64,000 bases of DNA, taken from NCBI GenBank assembly GCA_021730905.1, contig JAKFYK010000040.1, positions 1 to 64,000 on the forward strand, given 5' to 3'. This DNA is from Betaproteobacteria bacterium (lineage in GTDB: Bacteria > Pseudomonadota > Gammaproteobacteria > Burkholderiales > SG8-41). Shown here in pieces: positions 33,321 to 43,154 of this stretch; positions within the stretch are counted from its first letter, which is position 1; each line of letters opens with the position of its first letter. The position numbers were made by a program, and so were the translations under genes. Under the pieces are notes generated by a model. That model searched no databases. It saw nothing but the letters and a program-made list of their open reading frames with translations, and was not told where the DNA came from.

Positions 33321-35999
33321 TACAGAAGTAGGGCTGGGCTTTTCTGCATCGATGCCATAGCGCTTTATCGCATCGGCTACTTTGGCGCGCGGGATCGCCT
33401 CTTGATCCGCCAGCGCCTTGAGCGCGGCTACTGCCACATAGTTGCGATCCACCTCGAAGAAGCGGCGCAACGCGCGGCGCGTGTCGGAGCGGCCAAAGCC
33501 GTCGGTGCCCAGCACCGCGTAATGCTGCGTCGGCAGGAATGCGCGTATCTGATCGGCGTAAGTCTTGATGTAGTCGGTTGCCGCCACCACCGGCCCGGTT
33601 CGGTCCTTGAGACATTGCTCGACGTAGGAATGCCGCGGTTCAGCATCCGGATGCAGCAGATTCCAGCGTTGCGCGTCGAGACCATCACGCCGCAATTCGT
33701 TAAAGCTGGTGACGCTCCAGATGTCCGCCGCGACACCGTAATCCTTGTCCAGCATTTCGGCAGCAGCGATGACTTCGCGCAGTATCGTGCCACTGCCCAG
33801 CAGTTGCACGCGTGGCTGATTTTTCTGCCCCTTGCCTTCGGCAAACAAATACATGCCGCGCAGAATTCCTTTTTCCACGCCTTCGGGCATCGCCGGATGC
33901 GTGTAATTTTCGTTCATCACGGTGATGTAGTAGAAGACGTCTTCCTGCTCCTGATACATGCGCCGCATGCCGTCCTGAATGATCACCGCCAATTCATAGG
34001 CAAAGGTCGGATCGTACGAAATGCAATTGGGGATGGTGGATGCCATCAGGTGACTGTGCCCGTCCTCATGTTGCAAGCCTTCGCCGTTCAGCGTGGTGCG
34101 CCCCGCGGTACCGCCGAGCAAAAACCCGCGCGCGCGCATGTCGCCCGCCGCCCATGCCAGATCGCCGATGCGCTGAAAGCCGAACATCGAATAAAAAATA
34201 TAAAACGGGATCATCATCTGCGCATGATTGGTGTACGCAGTCGCCGCAGCGATCCACGATGACATCGCGCCGGCTTCGTTGATGCCCTCCTGCAGAATCT
34301 GCCCGGTTTTATCTTCCTTGTAGAACATCAACTGATCGGCGTCCTGCGGCGTGTAAAGCTGCCCCACCGACGAATAGATGCCGAGCTGGCGGAACATGCC
34401 TTCCATGCCAAACGTGCGCGACTCATCGGGCACGATCGGCACTACAAACTTGCCGACTTTCTTGTCACGAATAATCGTGTTCAGAATGCGCACAAACACC
34501 ATCGTGGTGGAAATCTCGCGCTCTTCCGTGCTTTTCAGCTGCGTGTCAAACGCCGACAACGGCGGCACTTCCAGCGCTGTCGCTTTACGTTTGCGCGCCG
34601 GCAGCGATCCGCCCATGGCCTCAGTGCGGCTCCTCAGATATTTCATTTCAGGCGCGTCTTCGGGCGGGCGATAAAACGGCACCTTCTCCAACTGGTCATC
34701 GGGAATCGGCACGCTGAAGCGGTCACGAAACGCCTTGATCGAAGAGGTGCCCATCTTTTTCTGCTGATGGGTAATGTTCTGCCCTTCGCCGGATTCGCCC
34801 ATGCCATAGCCCTTGATGGTCTTGGCGAGGATCACCGTCGGCTGGCCTTTGTGCTTGGTTGCAGCGGCGTAGGCGGCGTACATTTTGTACGGATCGTGGC
34901 CGCCGCGATTCAGCCGCCAGATATCGTCGTCGGACATGCTGGCGACCAGTTCGGCGAGCTCCGGATATTTGCCGAAGAAATGTTTGCGCACGTAGGCGCC
35001 ATCGTGCGATTTCATCGCCTGGTATTCGCCGTCCACGCATTCTTCCATGCGTTTTAGCAGTATGCCGGACTTGTCTTTCATGAACAGCGGGTCCCAGTAC
35101 GAACCCCAGATCACCTTGATCACGTTCCAGCCCGCGCCGCGAAAAGCAGCTTCGAGTTCCTGGATGATCTTGCCGTTGCCGCGCACCGGGCCGTCGAGCC
35201 GCTGCAAATTGCAGTTGACCACGAAGATCAGGTTATCCAGCTTCTCCCGCCCCGCCAGCGAAATCGCGCCCAGCGATTCAGGCTCGTCCATTTCGCCGTC
35301 GCCCATGAACGCCCATACCTTGCGGCCCTGTGCCGGGATAATGCTGCGGTCACGCAGGTAACGCGTGAAGCGCGCGTGATATATCGCCATCAGCGGGCCG
35401 AGACCCATCGATACCGTCGGGAACTGCCAGAAGTCCGGCATCAGCCACGGATGCGGATACGAAGACAATCCCTTGCCGTCCACCTCCTGCCGGAAATGCA
35501 CGAGTTGGTCTTCAGTGACGCGCCCCTCCAGAAAAGCGCGCGCATAGACGCCGGGCGCCGAGTGCCCCTGAAAATAAATCATATCGCCCAGAAACTTATC
35601 GTTGGCGGCGCGGAAAAAATGATTGAAGCCCACATCATACAAAGTCGCGGCCGAGGCGAAACTCGCGATGTGCCCACCGAGCTCGGAGGATTCCTTGTTG
35701 GCACGCACCACCGTCGCCATCGCGTTCCAGCGCACCAGCGAGCGGATGCGATGCTCCATCTCCGAGTCGCCCGGCGAGCGCTCTTCGCGGTCGGGCGGAA
35801 TGGTGTTCATGTAAGCAGTGTTCGCGTTGTACGGGATATACGCGCCTGAACCGCGCGCACGCGCCACCAGTTGTTCCAGCAGGAAATTGGCGCGCGCCGG
35901 ACCCTCGCGTTCGATTACCGCGTCAAGCGAATCCAGCCACTCGCGGGTTTCTTGCGGATCGACGTCGGGAAAAGAACCAGTCGGGTCGTTCATGTCCAT
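33318..35999 (-). CDS. aceE: pyruvate dehydrogenase E1 component
   Basis: An 893-residue homodimeric E1, the thiamine-diphosphate decarboxylase of the pyruvate dehydrogenase complex. The ThDP motif GDGEMDEPESLGAISLAGREKLDNLIFVVNCNLQ is near residue 230. AceE signatures include HFFRAANDKFLGDMIYFQGHSAPGVYARAFLEGR and DGFGRSDTRRALRRFFEVDRNYV close to the C-terminus. ATG 35999 is chosen because AAAGG precedes it and the 21 extra track residues are not family-like. It opens the run aceE-aceF-nadD and onward. A TATAAT box is seen upstream at 36080-36085. Confidence 0.96.
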   Translation of the reverse strand: MDMNDPTGSFPDVDPQETREWLDSLDAVIEREGPARANFLLEQLVARARGSGAYIPYNANTAYMNTIPPDREERSPGDSEMEHRIRSLVRWNAMATVVRANKESSELGGHIASFASAATLYDVGFNHFFRAANDKFLGDMIYFQGHSAPGVYARAFLEGRVTEDQLVHFRQEVDGKGLSSYPHPWLMPDFWQFPTVSMGLGPLMAIYHARFTRYLRDRSIIPAQGRKVWAFMGDGEMDEPESLGAISLAGREKLDNLIFVVNCNLQRLDGPVRGNGKIIQELEAAFRGAGWNVIKVIWGSYWDPLFMKDKSGILLKRMEECVDGEYQAMKSHDGAYVRKHFFGKYPELAELVASMSDDDIWRLNRGGHDPYKMYAAYAAATKHKGQPTVILAKTIKGYGMGESGEGQNITHQQKKMGTSSIKAFRDRFSVPIPDDQLEKVPFYRPPEDAPEMKYLRSRTEAMGGSLPARKRKATALEVPPLSAFDTQLKSTEEREISTTMVFVRILNTIIRDKKVGKFVVPIVPDESRTFGMEGMFRQLGIYSSVGQLYTPQDADQLMFYKEDKTGQILQEGINEAGAMSSWIAAATAYTNHAQMMIPFYIFYSMFGFQRIGDLAWAAGDMRARGFLLGGTAGRTTLNGEGLQHEDGHSHLMASTIPNCISYDPTFAYELAVIIQDGMRRMYQEQEDVFYYITVMNENYTHPAMPEGVEKGILRGMYLFAEGKGQKNQPRVQLLGSGTILREVIAAAEMLDKDYGVAADIWSVTSFNELRRDGLDAQRWNLLHPDAEPRHSYVEQCLKDRTGPVVAATDYIKTYADQIRAFLPTQHYAVLGTDGFGRSDTRRALRRFFEVDRNYVAVAALKALADQEAIPRAKVADAIKRYGIDAEKPSPTSV

Positions 36000-36079
36000 G
36001 GGGAATACCTTTGGAGGCTTTTTCTGGCAGGCGGCTACGACAAACATCGGCGCTTGTGGCACCGCGCCTGATGTTGCGA

Positions 36080-36085
36080 ATTATA
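36080..36085 (-). promoter_or_regulatory. candidate -10 box for aceE
   Basis: TATAAT on the minus strand, 80 bp ahead of the aceE ATG, in the only sizable gap upstream of the run. No convincing -35 is seen at 16-18 bp. Confidence 0.4.
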
Positions 36086-36130
36086 CATTCGACGTCATGA
36101 TACCTTACGCTACGACATCCATGACTATAT

Positions 36131-36153
36131 CGTAAGTATATGTTTTATTGTAA
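36131..36153 (+). repeat. dispersed AT-rich repeat, copy 6 (after rlpA stop)
   Basis: Reads CGTAAGTATATGTTTTATTG then TAA, one T shorter than the others in the T-run. It abuts the rlpA stop codon (TAG at 36154-36156 on the minus strand). Confidence 0.6.
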
Positions 36154-37119
36154 CTATCTAACAAGCACCATGGGTTTGATCCCCATCGCCTGACTGATGC
36201 GGTCAGCCGCCTGCCGCGCCTCATTCTGGCTGGAGAACGGTCCGGCATGAACCCGAAACAGGCCATCCCGTGTGTACACCTGCAGTTGCGCCGCGAGCCA
36301 GGGCTGCTCCGCGCGTAACCGGCCGGCGTAGGCTTCGGCGTTGTCTCTGGCGCCAAACGCCGCGAGTTGTAAATAGATACCGCTGCTTTCGGAGGCTACC
36401 GGAATCTGCCGCTCGGACGCGGCATCGAGCGGCGGCGCAGGCGTAACCACGACTGGTGGCACAGGACTCGCCGGCAGTACTCCGCGCGGCGCCTCAACGA
36501 CGGCCTGCGGTGCGCCCGGAATGATGGTTTCCACCTCCACCATTGCGCTGCCACCTGCGAGCACGCCCAGTTTATGCGCGGCAGTGTACGACAAATCGAT
36601 CAGCCGGCTGTCGATGAACGGGCCGCGATCGTTGATTCGCACGATCACTGATTTACCGCTAGCGACACTAGTGACGCGTGCGTAGCTCGGGATCGGTAGC
36701 GTAGTGTGCGCGGCCGTCATCGCATACATGTCGTAGATTTCGCCCGACGAAGTTTGCTTGCCATGGTAACGCCGGCCGTACCACGATGCCACGCCGCGCG
36801 CGCGATACGGCGCAACGGCGGTCATCGGCACGTAATTGCGCCCCATCACGGTATAAGGCCGCAACGCGCCGCGATGCAAAGGCTCGGCGCGCGGCACGGC
36901 ATCCGCCACGCTGTCGAGATTCGCTGGCGCATTGTCGCCGGGACCGTCGTCGAGGTAGTAGCCGCCTTTGGCGGTTGGCGGCGTACTGGGCGTGGCCGCC
37001 GGCGGGCGCGGCGCTTCACGTCTGCCGCCAAAAACGCCGCAGCCGGAAAGCAAGACCAGGCATGCAATCATCGCGCAACAGGCGCGACGGCGCGCAACAG
37101 TGATAGTGATGCCCTTCAC
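36154..37119 (-). CDS. rlpA: septal ring lytic transglycosylase RlpA family lipoprotein
   Basis: A 321-residue lipoprotein. The signal has arginines and a hydrophobic core ending in the lipobox LLSGC. The double-psi beta-barrel domain is at about residues 105-200 (ARGVASWYGRRYHGKQTSSGEIYDMYAMTAAHTTLPIPSYARVTS and VRINDRGPF, with the catalytic Asp). A C-terminal SPOR domain (IYLQLAAFGARDNAEAYAGRLRAE to GPFSSQNEARQAADRI) binds denuded septal glycan. RlpA cleaves such strands. The true start is a GTG at 37119 overlapping the rodA stop (GTGA). It sits at the end of the mre-mrd-rod cluster. Confidence 0.93.
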   Translation of the reverse strand: MKGITITVARRRACCAMIACLVLLSGCGVFGGRREAPRPPAATPSTPPTAKGGYYLDDGPGDNAPANLDSVADAVPRAEPLHRGALRPYTVMGRNYVPMTAVAPYRARGVASWYGRRYHGKQTSSGEIYDMYAMTAAHTTLPIPSYARVTSVASGKSVIVRINDRGPFIDSRLIDLSYTAAHKLGVLAGGSAMVEVETIIPGAPQAVVEAPRGVLPASPVPPVVVTPAPPLDAASERQIPVASESSGIYLQLAAFGARDNAEAYAGRLRAEQPWLAAQLQVYTRDGLFRVHAGPFSSQNEARQAADRISQAMGIKPMVLVR

Positions 37120-38222
37120 GTATGTACCAGTCTTCTGTGCGTATGGATGCTCATCAGAATTCCAAATCCCAGACACAACGACACCAGCGACGTTCCGCCG
37201 TAGCTAATCATCGGCAACGGCACGCCCACCACCGGCAGGATGCCGCTTACCATGCCCATGTTAACGAACGCATAGGTAAAAAAGATCAGCGTAATCGCAC
37301 CTGCGAGCAGCCGCGCAAACAGCGTCGGCGCCTGCGCCGCGATGACAAAGCCACGCGAGATGACCAGCAGGAACAGCAGCAGCAGCACAATGTTGCCGAC
37401 CAGGCCGAACTCCTCGGAATACACCGCAAAAATGAAATCCGTGGTGCGCTCCGGGATGAAATCCAGATGCGTCTGCGTACCGCTCATCCAGCCCTTGCCG
37501 GTAATGCCGCCGGAACCCACTGCGATGGTCGACTGGATGGTGTGGTAACCCGCACCCAACGGGTCGTCCATGGGGTTTATCAACGTCAGAATGCGCTGCC
37601 GCTGATAATCGTGCATCATCGACCACGCGATCGGCGCGCTTGCCAGCGCGGCCACGCCCAGCCCGGCAATGATCTTCCACGACAGACCCGCCAGAAACAT
37701 CACGTAGCCGCCGCTCGCTATTATCAGCACCGCTGTCCCGAGATCGGGCTGACCCGCAATCAGTCGCGCTGGTACCAGCACCATGATCGTGGCGATGACA
37801 AAATGGCGCGCGCGCAAGGTGCCCTCATAGCGATGGAAATACCACGCCAGCATCAGCGGCACGGCTATTTTCATCAATTCAGAAGGCTGTATGCGCGTCA
37901 CGCCCACGTTCAGCCAGCGGCGCGCGCCGTTAATGACTTCCCCCTTCCATGCCACACCCGCCAGCAATATCAGTCCGACAACGAATACCGGCAGTGCCAG
38001 CCGCATCAGAAAATGCGGTGGCACATTGGCGGCGACCCACATCACGGCGAGCGCGACCAGCATGTTCGTCATCTGCCCGGTGACGCGCGGCCAGCCGGCA
38101 TTCGATGCGCTGTAGAGGACGGTAAGGCCGGCGCCCATCAACAACAGCACTGCCGCAAGCAGCGGGCCGTCAATATGCGCGGTCGCCAGTCGTCCCAGAC
38201 GCCGCAGATACCAGGCGATCAC
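37116..38222 (-). CDS. rodA: rod shape-determining peptidoglycan glycosyltransferase RodA
   Basis: A 368-residue SEDS-family polymerase with about ten membrane helices. Family features are RWLNVGVTRIQPSELMKIAVPL, GQPDLGTAVLII, and the C-terminal ILPVVGVPLPMISYGGTSLVSLCLGFGILMSI. RodA polymerises glycan strands with PBP2 in the elongasome. The start is a GTG overlapping the mrdA stop (GTGA), so translation is coupled. It has the normal family length and position. Confidence 0.96.
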   Translation of the reverse strand: MIAWYLRRLGRLATAHIDGPLLAAVLLLMGAGLTVLYSASNAGWPRVTGQMTNMLVALAVMWVAANVPPHFLMRLALPVFVVGLILLAGVAWKGEVINGARRWLNVGVTRIQPSELMKIAVPLMLAWYFHRYEGTLRARHFVIATIMVLVPARLIAGQPDLGTAVLIIASGGYVMFLAGLSWKIIAGLGVAALASAPIAWSMMHDYQRQRILTLINPMDDPLGAGYHTIQSTIAVGSGGITGKGWMSGTQTHLDFIPERTTDFIFAVYSEEFGLVGNIVLLLLFLLVISRGFVIAAQAPTLFARLLAGAITLIFFTYAFVNMGMVSGILPVVGVPLPMISYGGTSLVSLCLGFGILMSIHTHRRLVHT

Positions 38223-40099
38223 TTCGACGCCGCCTCCTTGGCAGCGGCCGGTTCCTTGCCCAGCAGGTAATAGTCAAACACCTGTCGCGCGATGGGTGCC
38301 GCCGCGCGCGCGCCAAACCCCGCGTTTTCGACAATCACCGCCAGCGCAATGGTCGGCTTCTCGGCCGGGGCATAGGCGATAAACAAAGCGTGGTCACGAA
38401 ACCGCTCCTGCACCCGGCTTTCGACGTATTTTTCACCCTGCTTGATCGCAATCACTTGCGAGGTGCCGGTCTTGCCCGCACTCACATATTCCGCACCGGC
38501 AAACACCGAGGCGCTGGTGCCCTCCTTGTTTACGCCTACCAGCGCCTTTTTGATGATGTCGATATGTTCCGGGTTCAGTTCGAGCGAGGGCAACGGCTTG
38601 GGTTCAACCGGTGTGCGTACCTTGGTCCGCACGTCCTCAACATAGTCCACCACGTGCGGCCGAAACATCACGCCGTCGTTGGCCACGGTGGCAATCGCCG
38701 ACGCCAGTTGCAGCGGCGTGTACGAGTTGTAGCCTTGACCGATTCCGATGCTCACGGTTTCGCCGGCAAACCATTTTTGCTTGAAGCGTTGCATCTTCCA
38801 TTCCTGCGACGGCAATATGCCGGCGGATTCGCCGGTGAGGTCGATTCCTGTACGCGAACCAAAGCCCAACCGCGTCATGAATCTGGCGATGGCGTCTATG
38901 CCCATGTCGTTGGCCAGTACGTAGTAATAGGTGTCGCACGACACGACTATGGATTTGTACATATCGACCGAGCCGTGCCCGAACTCCGCGTCGTCACGAA
39001 AACGGTGATTGCCAAACTGGAAGTAGCCCGGATCACTGATGGCCTGCTGCGGCGTGCGTTTGCCGCTGGTCAATGCGGCCAGCGCCATGAACGGCTTGAA
39101 CGTCGAGCCCGGCGGATAGGTGCCCGCCAGCGCGCGGTTAAGCATCGGGCGATCCGGCGAGTTTCTTAACTCGCTCCAGCTTTGCGGATCGATGCCTTCC
39201 ACGAACAGATTCGGATCGAAACCCGGCTTGCTGACGAATGCGAGCACGCCGCCGGTCTGCGGGTCGAGTGCTACCAAGGCGCCGCGGCGGTTGCCGAACG
39301 CCTTGTCCGCCAGCGCCTGCAATCCGGCGTCCAGCTTGAGCGCGAGATTGGAGCCCGACGTGGGCGGTATGCGCGACAGTACCCGCACCGCGCGTCCGGC
39401 GGAATCGATCTCGACCTGTTCCACGCCGGTCGTGCCGTGCAGCACGTTTTCGTAGCTTTGCTCCAGACCCATCTTGCCGATGTAGTCGGTGCCGCGATAG
39501 TTGGCAAGGTCGCCGTCGGTTTCGAGCTTTTCGATCTCTTTCTTGTTGATGCGGCCGATATACCCGATGACATGCGAAAACAGTTCCCCTTGCGGATACT
39601 GCCGGAACAGCCGCGCCTTGATATCGACGCCGGGAAAGCGGTAGCGATGGGCGGCGAAGCGCGCAATTTCGTCATCGGCCAGGCGCGAGCGTACCGGCAG
39701 ACTTTCAAAGCTTTTACTTTCCTCCAGCAATTGCCGAAAGCGGCGACGGTCGCGCGGCGTGATTTCCACGATTTCGGCAAGCCGGTCGATGGTGCCATTG
39801 ACATCCATCGCTTTGCCGGGGGTGATTTCCAGCGTGTGCGCGGTGTAGTTGAATGCCAGTTGCACACCGTTGCGGTCGAAGATCACGCCGCGACCCGGCG
39901 GGGCCGGAACAACGGAAATACGGTTGGCCTCGGCCAGCGTATGGTAGTGATCGTGCTGCAGCACCTGTAAATAAGCAAACCGCACCAGCAATAATGCAAA
40001 CATCACCAGCACGAAACCGGACATGACCGCCAGCCGCACCTTGAACTGCTGCTCCTCGCGCTGCGCATCGCGGAATTCGATGCCGGGGTTGAACAGCAT
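38219..40099 (-). CDS. mrdA: penicillin-binding protein 2
   Basis: A 626-residue transpeptidase for lateral-wall synthesis. An N-terminal membrane helix (LAVMSGFVLVMFALLLVRFAYLQVL) is followed by the pedestal domain and the transpeptidase domain with the nucleophile in AGTYPPGSTFKPF (S-x-x-K), SCDTYYYV (S-x-N-like, here SCD as is typical of PBP2) and SAGKTGTSQ (KTG). The start is ATG 40099 (MLFNPGIEF) with AGGAG about 9 nt upstream; the track start is 27 residues too long. It is translationally linked to rodA. Confidence 0.96.
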   Translation of the reverse strand: MLFNPGIEFRDAQREEQQFKVRLAVMSGFVLVMFALLLVRFAYLQVLQHDHYHTLAEANRISVVPAPPGRGVIFDRNGVQLAFNYTAHTLEITPGKAMDVNGTIDRLAEIVEITPRDRRRFRQLLEESKSFESLPVRSRLADDEIARFAAHRYRFPGVDIKARLFRQYPQGELFSHVIGYIGRINKKEIEKLETDGDLANYRGTDYIGKMGLEQSYENVLHGTTGVEQVEIDSAGRAVRVLSRIPPTSGSNLALKLDAGLQALADKAFGNRRGALVALDPQTGGVLAFVSKPGFDPNLFVEGIDPQSWSELRNSPDRPMLNRALAGTYPPGSTFKPFMALAALTSGKRTPQQAISDPGYFQFGNHRFRDDAEFGHGSVDMYKSIVVSCDTYYYVLANDMGIDAIARFMTRLGFGSRTGIDLTGESAGILPSQEWKMQRFKQKWFAGETVSIGIGQGYNSYTPLQLASAIATVANDGVMFRPHVVDYVEDVRTKVRTPVEPKPLPSLELNPEHIDIIKKALVGVNKEGTSASVFAGAEYVSAGKTGTSQVIAIKQGEKYVESRVQERFRDHALFIAYAPAEKPTIALAVIVENAGFGARAAAPIARQVFDYYLLGKEPAAAKEAASK

Positions 40100-40113
40100 T
40101 CTGTTACAGGCTC

Positions 40114-40638
40114 CTAGACGTGATCCGGATCGAAGCGCGGCCGCTGCGGCAGCTTGAGCAGAAACGACAGCGCCGGCCACAACAGGCCGCCAATCACGCT
40201 GCCGAGGAAATACCAGTACCCCGGAAAATCGCTGCCAGCCGAGAGACGAATCAACAGCACGATGACGTCATTCAATAACAGCAGCGGCACCACATGCAGC
40301 GCTTGCGGCGTGATCGAAAAGCGCTGCACGCGGCGGTGCAGCACAATGCCGGCGTAGGCCACGATGGTGTAGGCGAGCGCGTGCTGGCCAAACAGACTGC
40401 CGTCGGCCACGTCCATCAGCAATCCTAGCACCCATGCGATGCCAAACCCGATCTTGCGCGGCTGGTCTATGCACCAGTACAACAACACCAGCGCGACGAA
40501 ATCCGGCCGCACCCACAAGCCCCATCCTGACCACGGCAACAGATTCAGCAGCAACGCCGCCACCAGCGTCACGACGATGAAACCGGTTTTGGCGGGCCGC
40601 AGAATTTCCTGGGGAGTGCCGGGGTAGAGGTTAATCAT
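40114..40638 (-). CDS. mreD: rod shape-determining protein MreD
   Basis: A 174-residue inner membrane protein of the elongasome with about five helices, starting MINLYPGTPQEILRPAKTGFIVVTLVAALLLNLLP. Family points are WCIDQPRKIGFGIAWVLGLLMDVADGSLFGQHALAYTIVAY. The track ORF runs 65 residues further upstream across mreC; ATG 40638 lies 7 bp after the mreC stop. MreD couples MreC to the cytoplasmic machinery. Confidence 0.94.
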   Translation of the reverse strand: MINLYPGTPQEILRPAKTGFIVVTLVAALLLNLLPWSGWGLWVRPDFVALVLLYWCIDQPRKIGFGIAWVLGLLMDVADGSLFGQHALAYTIVAYAGIVLHRRVQRFSITPQALHVVPLLLLNDVIVLLIRLSAGSDFPGYWYFLGSVIGGLLWPALSFLLKLPQRPRFDPDHV

Positions 40639-40645
40639 GGATGGA

Positions 40646-41548
40646 TCATCCGCCTTTTCTGCCTTTGCGCGATCGCAGCGACTTCTCCACTTCCTCTGCC
40701 GGGCGCGGCAGCAGTTCGGAAGCAGCATGCACCACAAACACGCGGGTATGGCCACCCACGCTGCCCAGCGGCCGGCACATGACTTTCGCGAACAATTGCG
40801 CCGGATTGTGTTCGATGGCAACCACCTCCGCAACGGGCAATCCAGCGGGATAAACCCCGTCGATACCCGAGGTCACCAACTGGTCGCCTTTCTGCACGTC
40901 CGCGTTGAGCGGGGCATACTGCAGTTCCAGCGCGCCCTGCACACCCGTGCCCGCCAGCACCGAACGCAGGCCGCTGCGCACGTTGAGCACGGGCACCAGG
41001 TGTCCCTTGTCGGTAATCAGGGTAACTTCGGAGAGCATGGGATAAACGCGCGTCACCTGACCCACCACGCCGGACGCATCAACCACGGGATGCCCGGCGC
41101 GTACCTCGTGCTGCGCACCCTTGTCGATCACGATACGCCGCGAGAACGGATCGCGCGCGGCGTACAGCACTTCCGCCAGTGTCAATCTTTCCGGCAGCCG
41201 CTGGCGGACCTCAAGCAGCGTGCGCAGGTGCGCATTCTCGGATTCGAGCGCCTTGGCCTGCTGCACCCTGGTTGCAACGGCCAGGTTGTCCTGACGCAAC
41301 TGTGCGTTCTCATCGCGCAACGTGGCGTGTGTCACCAATAACTCACCCGCACGGCGCATCAGACTCATCGGCGCGGCGGCCACGCGTTGCAACGGATAGA
41401 TGATGACCGCGGCAATCTGCCGCAACGTCTCCAGATACCTGTAGTTTGCATCGCCCGCCAGCAATGCCAGCGACAAAATGGAAAATGCCAGCAGGCGGGC
41501 AAACGGCGTGGGACCGGTTTTGAAGAAGGGCGGCGGTGCGTGTTCCAT
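40646..41548 (-). CDS. mreC: cell shape-determining protein MreC
   Basis: A 300-residue bitopic protein that organises the elongasome in the periplasm. It has a short cytoplasmic part, one helix (LLAFSILSLALLAGDANY), a coiled coil (LVTHATLRDENAQLRQDNLAVATRVQQAKALESENAHLRTLL) and the beta-barrel region with VARDPFSRRIVIDKGAQHEV-type sequence and GVVGQVTRVYPMLSEVTLITD. ATG 41548 is used; the track start is the GTG just before it. It precedes mreD in the usual order. Confidence 0.95.
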   Translation of the reverse strand: MEHAPPPFFKTGPTPFARLLAFSILSLALLAGDANYRYLETLRQIAAVIIYPLQRVAAAPMSLMRRAGELLVTHATLRDENAQLRQDNLAVATRVQQAKALESENAHLRTLLEVRQRLPERLTLAEVLYAARDPFSRRIVIDKGAQHEVRAGHPVVDASGVVGQVTRVYPMLSEVTLITDKGHLVPVLNVRSGLRSVLAGTGVQGALELQYAPLNADVQKGDQLVTSGIDGVYPAGLPVAEVVAIEHNPAQLFAKVMCRPLGSVGGHTRVFVVHAASELLPRPAEEVEKSLRSRKGRKGG

Positions 41549-41575
41549 CACTCAGCCGGGTGTTGCCGTCACGCG

Positions 41576-41611
41576 CTCGGTTATGTACTCGGTTGCGTAC
41601 TCAGTTGCGCA
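41576..41611 (+). repeat. three 12-bp imperfect tandem repeats between mreB and mreC
   Basis: Units CTCGGTTATGTA, CTCGGTTGCGTA and CTCAGTTGCGCA run head to tail in the 99-bp gap. No known function; the flanking sequence also repeats GTCACGC. Confidence 0.6.
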
Positions 41612-41647
41612 CATTGTCACGCACCCGAGCGGGCGGCGCGCGAGCAT

Positions 41648-42697
<1,050 letters not shown>

Positions 42698-42801
42698 CTA
42701 TTGAGGAAAACACCCGCTGTGATGGGCGATTATGATACCCTATTGTGTTAAATGATGCTTCGTTTGTTTCGTTTTTTTGGCAGGAATTTCCGGAAATTTT
42801 C

Positions 42802-43089
42802 ATGGCACTGACGCTTGATGATGTGAAGCGTGTTGCGCACCTGGCGCGCATCGCAATCAACGACGAAGAAGCGCAATCCACGCAGTCCCAGCTCACCGGC
42901 ATCTTCAAACTGATCGGCGAGATGGAAGCAATCGATGTCAGCGCCATCACGCCGATGTCCCACGCGCAAGATGTGGTGCAGCGACTGCGCGACGACGCGG
43001 TCACCGAGGCCGACCAGCGCCAGCGTTTTCAGGCCATCGCGCCACAAGTCGAAGCCGGGCTATACCTCGTGCCCAAAGTTATCGAATAG
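42802..43089 (+). CDS. gatC: aspartyl/glutamyl-tRNA amidotransferase subunit C
   Basis: A 95-residue subunit that wraps between GatA and GatB in the transamidation complex. [25 protein letters not shown] is the family start, and [20 protein letters not shown] and [12 protein letters not shown] the family end. The ATG at 42802 is chosen; the track ORF adds 19 AT-rich residues. It begins the gatC-gatA-gatB operon. Confidence 0.95.
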   Translation: MALTLDDVKRVAHLARIAINDEEAQSTQSQLTGIFKLIGEMEAIDVSAITPMSHAQDVVQRLRDDAVTEADQRQRFQAIAPQVEAGLYLVPKVIE

Positions 43090-43154
43090 GTCATCGAACA
43101 GATTTTGACTCCCGGAAAACGCGTTCCTCCCGCTTCGTAATCAAGCACCGCGCC

